Source of the DNA: Branchiostoma belcheri
Taxonomy: Eukaryota; Chordata; Leptocardii; Amphioxiformes; Branchiostomatidae
Length of the DNA: 64,000 bases
Direction: 5' to 3'
Assembly: GCF_001625305.1 (NCBI RefSeq)
Contig: NW_017804342.1
Location: 983,876 to 1,047,875 of the forward strand
Shown here: positions 36,501 through 48,500 of the stretch, piece by piece
Layout of the letters: each line of letters opens with the position of its first letter
Numbering within the stretch: the first letter of the stretch is position 1
The notes under the pieces: model-generated
What the model saw: only the letters and a program-made list of their open reading frames with translations
What the model was told of the DNA's origin: nothing
Databases searched by the model: none
Program-made: the position numbers and the translations under genes

Positions 36501-39500
36501 AGGAGGAATGAAAGATGTGGATGTATTGTGGCAACTGGTGGGTTCCAGTTACATCTGCCCTGCCATTCGTTTACAGAAGTGACCCACGCGGGAAAACGTG
36601 TCGTTAGGCTTCTCGCTATTATAGTTCGGTCGATCCTCTTGGGTTTTTGACGCGCAGAGCTAGTAGGTGCCCAGTGTTCTAGCCAGTGTCTGTCATTTGG
36701 TGGAATTTTGCTAATGACAGACAAAACTTGGCCTAATCTGTCATCTTTGATGGACGAAAATTGGTGTGTAAAGATATAGAAGTTGATGTCGATAAACAAC
36801 TTTGCTCAGTATGCCAGCAAAATTTGCGCCTCAGAGTCAAAATACAAAAAAATAGCTTTTCAGAGGGTCAAGATTTCAAAACCCCCAGGGATTGTTACGC
36901 CTTTGCCGTTGGACATGTCATATCGGACAAAATTGAGACGGCGAAAAAAAATTTCAGGCCCGCTAGAACATTACAGGTGCCTCTCAGTATGTTGTGCATG
37001 TGAGGGACTGTTTCCGCTGACCCCAGTCAAGACTGGAGGGCATGCCATGTTTAAATCATGGCCAGAGTGAATCCTGTGGGCTGATCTGCATGCGAGATGG
37101 AGCAGGGAGGCATGTCTCTGTCTCCAACTCTCCCAGCCATCAGTGTCTACCTCCCATCTTCCTGTCTCCCAGCTGACCTTTGTCACAAACACCGGGGCAA
37201 CATTTTAATCATTTCAGGGAGAGTCCGATCCCTTCTATAACTCATCCCGGGGTGGGTGATAGGGAGATGTGAACGTGTGCCTTCCTCCGTCGGGAACATT
37301 ACCATGTCATGCATGTGCCGCGACCTCCCGTGACCTTGTCAGTACTGAGGGACGGACGCTCCATCAGAACCAGGCGCTGCAGACGTCCCCCCATCCATCA
37401 CGTCTGCATGGTCCCTATCCTATTGCCAGGGCATTTCCATGCATGTATGATCACATCCTGCGCATAAAACCCAGCTGAAAGGACACCATTTACCACTGAA
37501 GGCCCCTTTCGGGTTGTGCCTCTCTGCAGCAGCATCAAAACTGGACACATAGTTGCTTTTTTTTTCTTTAAGCGTGATTGCGACAGCGCCCCCAGTCGAC
37601 GCGACCGTTCTTCGGAGCGCTTCCGTATCGTGTACGCGTGGGTTTTGTTTTGATCCGGCGGCGGCCTCCACGTGGTTTTGTTTTTCCGGGGCAGTTGTAT
37701 CAATTTGCCTAAGTTGGATCCGTGGCTGTGTAATGGATGTAATCACGGCCAGGCTTCTAGCCAAAAGGCCATTAAAATATGGGTCATTTTGGGGCAGCAA
37801 ATTGACATCACCATGGCAACGCGTTCGTGCATAATGCAGCGCGCGTAATAGCACGTGGTCTTCGAGGCAGGCGTGCACGTGTTGAACGCCGACCGTTGTT
37901 CGCACGTGTTGCGAGGGCGCACAGTCGTGTGGATGAGCATTGTGAAACGTACGCAAAATAACCATAAAGAAATGGCCTTGTTACTTTTTTATTTTTGTTG
38001 AAAACTTTTTGATAAATATGACATTACCTCGTCTGTTGTCCACGAAAAGATAAATAAAAAAATTCCGTACATTCACCAGTATTCCCTGCAGATAGAATTC
38101 CATCCAAGAATTAGGTTGGTTTTTGGTCTTTTTGTCGGAAAACTGTGGTGAAGTGACTTCTTGAGTTTGCTGATTCTTTTCTAGAACTACTGAACGTTTC
38201 ATTCCTGTCCAACGTTCAGGAACAGCAGCACCTAAGTCCGTCTTGGGCTGGGTGAGGAGTTTGGAACTGAACAATGTAATTCAGTCGGAGTTTTATCTGA
38301 TGCCTGCCGCCATAAGCGAGCCAGGGAAGCCGGGGCAGGGGTCGCGGCAACCCGCATAGATCACCGTCAGCGTGACTTATCTGCCTGCCTGGCGAGCAGG
38401 CAATGATTTTTCATCCACAGTATCTAGTTCTTTATCACCTCTTTATCGCCATGGCTGGGAGCCGCTGCCTATAAAGTATCGAGCGTATTACGCTGATTCT
38501 TGCGATGAAGGCAGCCCAGCCCACCCAGTCTTCAGATATCAGGAGTACATTTGTCACAGCGCTGCGTCGGAACGATTTCAAACTGCACGAAAAACATTAC
38601 ACGGATACTACGATTAGTAGATAACATGACAACCAATTGTGTTTAACTACGGTGGACGGTGAAGGTCCTTTATGTCTCGTGTCGTTTCGTACATTCTCGT
38701 TCCAAACTGTGCTCAAATGGTAGAGAGCGTGTGTGCCAAGTGTTTTTTTATGGATTCTGAATCAGAAGTCTATTTGTAGTTTGAAAATTTGCAAACTGAT
38801 ACAAATGCCAACATTAACCATTTGCCAACTGTTTCATGCTAAGTTTTGCTAACTTGTTTCATGTACTAGTACTACTAGTACATGTAGATCATTTTGAACG
38901 GGAATTCAAGACTATTATTAATAGAATTTTTTGGTTAACCTTTGTCAGTGTAATTTCCTTTATGAACTATTTAGTGCTCAGTACGCATATGTGAGAATGG
39001 TTGTGTGGTTCAGCTTCAGGTGCTCCTTGATATTCCTTCATTTTTTTTGCACCATTCTTCTGACAGGGATCTGAGAGAGTGTGATATCTCACTCCAGCAG
39101 ACGTCTCAGAGACTCGAGTGCTTCAAAGCCCCGTGCCGTCTGATAATGGGGCGGCCGACTGGAAACTTTTTTACAATCCGTGCCTCCAGTGCCCTTTCCA
39201 ACTGCGCGGTTGTCGCCCTGAATCTCGGCTCCCATCCCCCAAACTCGCCATTTGATGGCGTTACGTGTCCGGGGTAGGGATTTGCGGAAGCGGGAGAAAA
39301 TCCAACTTAGAAGGGGTCAGATGAGTGCGGGCAGATGATAGCCGTGTAGCACGCACGCCGGGTTTTATTCCACTTGCCGGGCCATCAGGCAGTGTGCTGA
39401 GGTAGTGGGGCGAGAGGTTATCTATCGAAGAGGAGACTTGTCTCCCTGAAGTGGAGAGATTGTGGGCCCATCCTGACCAGGGGTGTATCTGAAAGGGACT

Positions 39501-42500
39501 CCTGTTGTCGGGGGAGTAGTAATTTTTTGTGTATGCGGAAAGGGATAGAAGCACTGCTGATGGGAAGATGGGCAGATTTTGTGAACTCTTGATATTAACG
39601 TGGCAGGGCTTTAATCTATGAGCTACCGAGGTAGCCTTTGGCATCAAATTTGCGTGGATACAGGGCATTGTCATGGAAGGAGGGCAGTTGATTTTTACTC
39701 AGCTGAAGAGATATCAGTACACTCCATAACAGAAAGGAAATGTCTTTCGTTTTAATTTGGTCCTGTTTTATTTTAATGGAACAGTTAATAATGTTTGACG
39801 TAATATCATGTCAAGCACTGAAGTGCAGCAATACCAGGGGGTCCTCTGGGTAAATTTTTAAATCTTGACCATCAGAAATGCTATTTTCTGCTTACCGGGG
39901 TATTGTGAATATCGAGGGGGAAACTTTTACTGGTAGACTAAGCCTAGTTTAATGACGTATCCTTCCATTTCCTTATGCAACAATTTTTGTCTGTCAAAGA
40001 TGACAGATTGGTCAAAATTTTTTGCTGTCATGACCGGCAAAATTCGGTCAAATGATGGAAAGACCGACACTGGTTAGAACACTGCTTACGATCCATGCTT
40101 TCCCAGCGTTTCGCCGCTGTTTTGAAGGCGTACGATGTACATGTTAAAGAGATGGTTTTATTCCTCATTAATAATTACCGATGTCAGTTCGGTTTGACCC
40201 TGGCGCCGCATTTGTGTCAGGGCGGCTCAAAATTGCCCCACATTTCGCAGTAATCTTGTTAGCGTCTAATGCAGCCTCTCGGCCCAAAACACAAGCACAC
40301 GTGGAACGCGCTGTCACATGACGCGCGTCGCTTCCCACCACCCCAGCACGTGCTGCAACAACTTCCCTTCATGCTCCGTTCTCAGAAATCTCTGCTTCTT
40401 CTCCTAGCAGCATGCTTTTTTTGTGCGTTTGGGTCTCTGAAAAGCAGAAAGTTGTCCACAGAAGAGGAATCCCCCTGTCCTCCCTCCTCTGTGTGTGGAG
40501 AATAACTGTAAGAAATTGTGATGTTGTCAGGAACTGACAGGTTATTAACGGGACAGCCTTGAGACCGGGAGAAACTGCCTACAGACAAGAGTCGTTGGGA
40601 GCGTGCGACAAATAGGGTCCTCCTGAAGATCTCTGCAGAAACTTTAATCTCACCTTCACGCATACTGGTGCGTTTTACTGCCCCCTCCACATCATACTTC
40701 ATTTCCTTTATGTGTTGAGAGGATAAACTCAGATTCAGCGTCAGGCCTCCCGAGCAGCCTATTCATACCAGGCAGCATAAAAGGGCTGTTCAAGTTTTTG
40801 GAAATATTTGTGCGGAAATGGGCGTGTTTTTGAGTGACCGTTTTACATTTTGGTCTTGACATTTACACTGGTAATTGATGACGCACCCGAATAATGCGGG
40901 GCATGATGTAGTGCTGTCGAGTAGCAAAGCCTCGGGCTAGAAAATACATCTTTGATGAGCTTAAATTCACCCGTGTGAAGAATGGTTCAACATGTCGGGT
41001 CCACCTATAGAGAGGAAACAACACTTCTTTTCATGGGCTGTTGTAATTTTGCAGTGACATTTCGGCAGGCTCTGGGAACAGTTAGGCCCCATCATTTGTA
41101 TTGCTGCCGCATTAGGCAAGGGGTAAGTTTGCCCCGTCCACAAATCACCTTGAATCACCTGCCATTCCGTGACATTTAGGGGACCCAATTCCATATGGAA
41201 GGGTCCATGGACTACTGATTAGTGTGGTGGAAAAATGCCAAGTGCTGGCGGAATATTTGGTGAGCGGGAAAATAGGTGGGTGGAGGGGAAAGATGAAACC
41301 GGCACGGTATCTTAGCTAATAGGTGCAGCATTTGTTCACGTCACTGCAAATGTGCAGGTGTTATATTCAAGTGGACAAGGAAATTTGTGTGGTAATGTCA
41401 GAAGCACTGGGTTTTGTCATGGTTTTTCGGTGGTGGTTTTGGGTGCGGATTTTTGTCAGGGTGAATTGGTGTTGACCCCGGATGAATATTAGATTGCCGG
41501 CGTCGTGGGGTTATAAAACCGGGGTTAATAAATACAGGGGCGACCCCGTAACCCCACCCCACTGCGAGTAATGGTATTGGGAACGCTGCGGCGATTTCGC
41601 ATTTCGCTACATTGCGTTCGAGATCGGATGGCAACACGTGGTGCCGGCCGTCGATGGCGTTGCGTAAGTCACATGACCAGGGCTCTACACGTGTATTTGT
41701 TTTGGACGTTGAGCGCTAGTTTGTGATGAGGAAAGCGGACGGCGTGGCTTCAAACAAGGCGGCGGAGTCCCTGCACTTTTGGTGTTGGGTTAAAAATTCT
41801 ACAAGATTCGAAATAGACAACAGCCTGGAAACTTGCTCCACCCATGCAGTGAATATTTAAAGTGGCTGCAGGACCATTTGGGGACTTAGTCTAACGACTT
41901 GCACTAGGAGAATGCAATGTCACCGGTGAAAAATGGCCCGGCTCAGTTCCAGTCATAAAGTAATAGGCGCGAGCTCCTGTCTCATCTTTCCCATGGAGGT
42001 GCCACTTACCATCTCACCGTAAAACCGAAATGTCACCGCCAGAGCCGGGGGACATCGTTCTCGGTCAGTCCGGCATACGGATATCGTTCTACGACGAAAG
42101 TAACGAGCGACGGCGTTAAATAAATCAGCGAGAAGTTTTCTTGGAATAACTAGAGACTTTTATTCGCTGATGATATACTTCTCCTGGTTATCGCTTGGCT
42201 GAAGCTGAATAAAGAGGACATCAGCAATAAAGTATTTAATCCCTGTGTGAGTATGCAGATGCTGTATATCTTCGATGCAGGCGCACAATATATGGGGAGA
42301 GGAAATGTTGCAGCTGGACTAAATCAGGTGCAAAATTCACCCAACTGTCCACATTAATCCAGCCATTTGTCAAGAGATAGACAAACTGATGCTACAGCCA
42401 AATGTACGGCTGTAACCCAACACTCGGTTGTTTTAGCTAATGTTGGAACTCGAAACTTGTGGTTGACGTTGTAACAGGATATCTGTGTCGAAGTCGTAAG

Positions 42501-45500
42501 TTGATACCAGCCTTGAGGCGTCGGTGGACACCCGTTTTGCATCTTCTCTGGTTTCTGTCACTCCGGAGGTAATTGGCAATTTGAGGGCCTGCCAGTTTTC
42601 CTAGATGAACGCAGGACTTACCGAGGTAATTTGTAAATCTGCACCGATTTGTGTCAGCGTCGGCTCTAATTCTCGCAGACATGAATCAGCTAAGAAGGAT
42701 GTGGGTGAACTAGGCTAGCTCTTAACAGACAAGCAATTCTAACCAGCTAGTCTGGGCCTCGAATACTGGGTGCATTATCCACGTTAGTGCTGGTAAAATT
42801 GGGGCTGTGCAGGTATTTCTGATGTCTACCTACATCTACATGTAACTTGCAAGTGTATGTAGAAAAAAGTATTCCAAGCCTTGTAGTCCGTCCAATATCA
42901 TTCTCTTTGGATCTTGTTCAGATGTGGATGGGAGTATATCATATTATAAGGAATTGAGACCTGCTGAGCTTGTTTCATCAGTCTATGAAAGTCTGCATTA
43001 GTCTACAGCTTCCATATAGTTGAGTAGTAATATTTGAGATGTCTTTTTTAAATAAGCAACAGCCATCTCAGTTTTATCTTTTCACAAGGTGACACTGTCA
43101 CAAAATGTATGATTAAGAAGTAACAGGAAGCATTCCCACGAGGCTGTTATGAATAATATAATTAGAGAGCTTATATACCTGATATCTAGACAGTTTTCAG
43201 CTCAAAAAGTGTGCTAACAGAACACTTAAATGTCCCATTTTACAATTGAAGATAAATATATAAACATGTAGGATTTTGGAATGCTCAAAAATCCCCCTCT
43301 GTTGTTACCCTGCTGCATATTTGCAGTGTATGTCTTAGCAAAAACAGCTGCATACACAAATGCATGGTCATACACATACATTATATACACATCCACATGT
43401 ACATGTCACCATGCACACATTGCACACACAAGATTTAAAACAATTGTCTCTTAGCATTAAGTATTTGTTCTAAGTCAGGTGTTTTTGAGTAGCCTCTACC
43501 AGGCATGTTATCTGTCTATTTGGCAAAGTTCTACTTTTTCTTGCCTCTTGTGAGAGAGAATTTCAAGACATAATGGCCAGCTGCTTCTGAGGCCTGGTAG
43601 AGGCTAGTTTTTTTTTTTTAGTCATGATATGATTTAAATGAGTTGTAATTTCTAAAAGTGCTCCTTCCTGTTTTTCTCCAGACGGCCATCAAGAAGAACA
43701 ACCCAAGGAAGTACCTGCGCAGCGTAGGTGACGGGGAGGTCGTGGAGTTTGATGTCGTAGAAGGCGAGAAGGTGAGTGGATTAGTCAGTGGGTAGCAACC
43801 CAGCCTTTGTACCAAGAGGTTGGGAGTTCAAATCCCGGCTGTTGTTTCTCACCCAAAATGCACGCTATAATATGTTATGGCTCACAGTCCTTAAAGGATA
43901 GGTTAAGCTGTGATCCACTGTGCATAGTGCTGGTTGAAAAGAGCTATGCCAGTAATTGTGCAGAACAAGTTATGAAGCTACACTTTCTATTTTATTGGGA
44001 ACTGCAAGCTACTAAAGTTGAACACTTTTTTATGTACAATTTAACAGTTTAGAGAACAATCATTGAGCTGTAAATGCCAATTATTAAAAAATGTGACAGA
44101 CGTCATTGAAAAAAGGTATCTCATGGGGACTGAAAGCATTTATGCTCATGATTAGATATGATATGAACCTTATCGCTCTCTAATAGTCTCTATGGTGGTC
44201 ACCTGTCCCTTGTGGTCAAATTTACTCAGTCCCTAGAGACCACTTAAGACAGGTTTGACAGTATTTTGGATCCTCAAGATTTTCGCTGTTTTAATTTGAG
44301 CGTTTGTGTTGTGCAGGGCAACGAAGCGGCCAACGTGACCGGCCCTGAGGGTGCTCCCGTGGAGGGGAGTAAGTACGCCGCCGAGCGCCGCCGTTACCGC
44401 CCCCGGTACTACAGCGGGGACGGCGGTGGCAGAGGCGGACGCCGCCGCTACCGAAGCAACCGCCAGGATGGTAGGTGGTGGTGTTGTCTTCCCTGCATTT
44501 CTTCCCTATATCTGTTGAGCAGCATGACAAGGAAACCTTATTTTTGTTATACTGAGTAACTGATTTACAACACAAATATTTACCTAGAAATTCGATGTTG
44601 TGTCTGTAATCAGGCAAATATCATTTTTTGTGACTAAGTTTATTTTATGTGCTTTTTTTTTGTCATCGCAATTATCTATGTGCATAGCCATTTCAGAATA
44701 CTGGATTCAAGTTTTTACACTGTTACAGCCGGATATCCTTCCTGTTATGTTGAAGGACCTACTGAAAATCAGCTAGTCCTGGTTTTAGTAGAATGAATAA
44801 AATGAAGCATGTCATTTCTATGACCTTGTCCGTCCTAGGAAGATGGCTTCAGAACAGTTTTCAGTCTGATCCATACTTCCTAAATTCTGAATGGTGCAGG
44901 TAAAATTTGTCTGGTGCAGGTAATTTTCAATGTCAATGAAGAAAGTATTTTGACTCCTGTCAAATGTAGAATGAATAAATTGAATTTCATTCCTATGACC
45001 TTGTCTGTCCTTCCTCCAGACAAAGATGGCGGAGAGCACAGTGGCGAGGGCGGCACAAACTCCGAGGGTGAGCAGCGAGACGAGGGCCCTCCCCGCCGGG
45101 GCCGAGGCGGGTACCGTGGGGGGCGAGGAAGGGGTGGCAGGCCGTACTCCTACCGCCGCCGCTACCGTGGACCCCCGCGCGATGACGACAACCGTGACGT
45201 TGATGTAAGTGTCTGAGTTTGATTGACATCCACACGAAACATAGAAAAGATGTTAGTGTATAGTAAAGTGGATTCATTCCTCAAGCTAACCGATATTTAG
45301 TACACTGTAGTTCTCATCCTGTAAGACATCTGGAGCCGCAAAGTTCCTGTTGGTTTTCAAAAGTGTACAGAGGCTAAATGTTTATAAAAGTGCTCTCTTG
45401 TACCTTTTCAGTGCATACTTGCATATAAGATGTTCAAAGTTCATCTTGTGTTGGTAAAAGTCAATATGAAGCAAACTGTTGTTTCCAAGAAATTGCACTT

Positions 45501-48500
45501 AACCAAATTGTTGACTGTACAACTCCAGTCTTTGTCAAAGACTGAGCAATCCACTGCTTCTGTGATGTTACGTTAGGCAGATGACACACATAAGTCAGTG
45601 AGCAGTGGGTTACAGGTTGCAGAAAGTCTTTGTTGAGGGATGGTTGCAGTTGCAATGTTCTGATGTAGATAGCATCTTGAATACCTTGTGCAATGCCTAA
45701 TAGTGTTCGTTTTTTTCCATCTCAGGACGGAGATGACAACAAGGATGACCGTGAGGGGGGCGATGAGCGTCGCGGCACACCCGGGCGCCGTGGCAGACGT
45801 GGAGGACCTCCACCTTACCGCCGTTACCGTCGCAGGTGGGCAGCAGCATCTGTACTTACTTACTACCCTTACAGACAGCATGATACCAATGACAATGAAA
45901 TACATGTAGAACAGTGTAATATTATTGAATGCACAAAGACATTTGCACAAAGATTTGTACGGAAAATACATTATTCTTATCTGAGGAAACATCGAATCTT
46001 GAAAATCATCCTCCCAGTTCTTAATTTCTGTAAAGTTAATTCAATTAAATGCTGCCAGTGACATAACTGTAAGCATGGTAGCCAGTTTGGAAACTGGCAT
46101 AAAATAGCTAGAACCAGTCTACGATAGAAAACAAAAAAACTTTTTTCCTGTCTTCAATTCTCCTGACTTAGGGGTGTTGGTCAGCAAGCTTCTAGGAGCT
46201 GGGAGGGGCTGCTAATAGTCATGTTTCTAGCATAGAGCTGTCGTCAACCTTTTGACAAATGATATTTTCCTCCTCAGGCCTCGCTCAAATGAAGGCTCTG
46301 GCCCTGACGAGAACAAGGAGAACGCGGCAGAAGATCGGCAGCCGCCCCGCCGTCGTAGAGGCCCCCCTCGCCGCCGCCCACAGTCCGGCAGCAAGGCTGA
46401 GGTACGTCTAATCAAAACCCTGGATAAGTCAGCTTGTCGGCAGAATATACTGCGTGAAATCCAGATTTTCCGTGGTTTCTATTGGATGTCTGTTAAATGT
46501 TGTACATGTATCAGAATTTTGCCAATGTCAAAGAATTTCATGACTAGCTTTTTTCTGTAAGTTAACTCTACTAATAAACAGTTATGATGAGGTATCCAAA
46601 CCCGGAGGTATTTAGTCCAACTTAACTGCAGTCAAGTTGTATTTGTCTCTAATGTAGCCTTCAAACTGTTACGTGATGCTGAAAGGATGAGAGTACGCGT
46701 GCAGTTGACCAAATGGTTCATGTGCTTCAAGTTTAGTCTGCACAGCACCACCAAGCAGCATTAGAAGGAACTGCACAGTGACTGGACTTACTTTGTAAAC
46801 TTGTCTAAAGATACAGTACCGTTCGCGTTATAGTTACCCTAACGGCCGTTACTAACGCGTTTTTTTTCCGTTACTTTTCCGTAAGTTTTCCGTAACTTTT
46901 GCGTAAGTTTTCCGTTACTTTTCCGTTACTTTTCCGTTAGACTTCTGCATTCATATGCAGGCCGCGGTAACATCACAGAATAATGGGAGGAGTACTAATT
47001 TACCTCATGCGGGGCGGGAAATTACCGATACACACCGCTGGAACAGCGGAAGGAACGTTGATCTAGCCTGCATTTTACTATATTGTAACGTTTAAAACGT
47101 TTTACGATCACCGGCGCAATTCAATTAGATAGACATTTTCTTTTGTCACTGTTGCCCAGGCAAGCGTTTCTATAGTTTGTCAACTTTGTTTTGCTGTTTT
47201 TCTCTGTTAACTTATTTTACCACCGAATAAGCAAACCTAGATGATCTGAAGTTATAAATGCCCCGGTCCGCCGTACATAATAGGAGGCGGGCGTGAGGTA
47301 ACGTTAGGGATGTGCAAAAACATCGTGGAAAATTCCTATAACACTCGAAAAAAGGCAGCATATTTACACGTGCCCACCAACATTTTTATGGCTAATTATT
47401 CGACCAGTTTTTGGGGGAGTTTTTGTTATGTCCTTGGAGTTTGTTTAAGAGTGGGACGGAAAGCCGTGCCGCCACTCCGACTCCATGCACTTCCGTGTTA
47501 CATTACGTTGTATGTGACCAACAAAATTACGCCAAAGGCACCACAAATCCACATGCACATATATTTTTTTTCCCGAAAATTCTTTTGAGTACGCATTTCG
47601 TCACTAGGATGTTGCTAATTAGTCGTAGAAATAAGGTAGAAACCAGCGTAAATGTGGCTCTCTCGAGATCATTTCGCGCGGGGAAGGGCGCCCCAGCATG
47701 CAACGGGCTTCGTTCTAGCCAATCACAGCGCAGGTCATCTAAGGTGAACCAATCAGAGCGTAGCTACTTGCATATTATAATGAGCATGCTGCACGCAGGG
47801 CGGCAGCGGCCAGGGGCGACCGGCCCTGAGTGCGCGGGAAATGTGTTTTGCAACTATATTTTTACGGGGTATTTTCTGACGTTTGACGCTGACTTTGGCA
47901 CGATATGATCGCACTACCATGTACACGCTACCGTAGGCGGCAAATGAGTGGTCATTTTTATATAATCGTCGAGAATTTTTGGCGTTATGCACCCGGAAGT
48001 GAGCCGATCTCAGTTTGCGTTCCCTCGATTTTTGACAGTTTCCCCCCTCAAAATAAGAAACAAAACTACCGCTATTAAATAGAACCATGTATTACAATTA
48101 TCATTTCAACATGATAGATCTATTATATATTCCTTTATTAACTATGATATCATCATGGTTGTGGAAAGTCCTCAGCTGGCGAACCGAGTCCTTGCGCCGG
48201 GAGTGACGGTACATTTTACCGTGAGTATTAAAGCCGCTAGTACTAGTAAGCCGCGCGCCTTACAAAAATTATAATAATTTTTCTTTTGTGTCAAAAACCG
48301 CCGTGAGTTACCGATTTATATTTCTTCTACGGCAGATATTTCTTGTTTCGTCACGTCCCATGACGTCCTGTGAGAGCGGTAGGCCGCCGCTGGTACAAAA
48401 TGTACAAGACATCGTCTGCCCACTGCTACACTTTGTTGACATACATTGTATTACACAACGTAATTTTCTGCTAGAAATAACTATAGAATAGCATTAAAAG

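Larger units (their letters stand above)
27278..41693. promoter_or_regulatory. Clustered CACGTG E-box array in YBX1 intron 3
   Basis: Exact CACGTG starts at 27278, 27327, 27419, 28340, 28373, 28415, 29229, 29248, 31960, 32039, 32071, 33224, 33246, 33541, 37669, 37852, 37876, 37903, 40298, 40347, 41635 and 41688. That is 22 in 14.4 kb, against about three expected from base composition, and they fall in groups of one to four. Two sit in extended GTCACGTGAC palindromes (27324-27335 as GGTCACGTGACC, and 32069-32078), the preferred form for USF, MITF/TFEB and related bHLH-zip factors. CACGTGGTC recurs four times (28340, 28415, 31960, 37852). The DNA around the groups is CpG-rich and not coding. 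Enhancer function is inferred. Confidence 0.6.

Noticed and set aside
37420-37965. 181-codon minus-strand frame in YBX1 intron 3
   Set aside because: No recognisable domain, no splice or polyadenylation context, and it overlaps E-box groups in CpG-rich DNA where stop codons are rarer.
43780-43855. A tRNA gene at the B-box-like sequence
   Set aside because: The A- and B-box-like motifs are present but acceptor and anticodon stems do not pair; a second diverged copy at 23535 indicates a SINE-like repeat.
47411-47908. 165-codon frame inside the intron 8 transposon as a transposase
   Set aside because: No DDE-type or zinc-finger motif could be seen; it is too short and its composition is not transposase-like.
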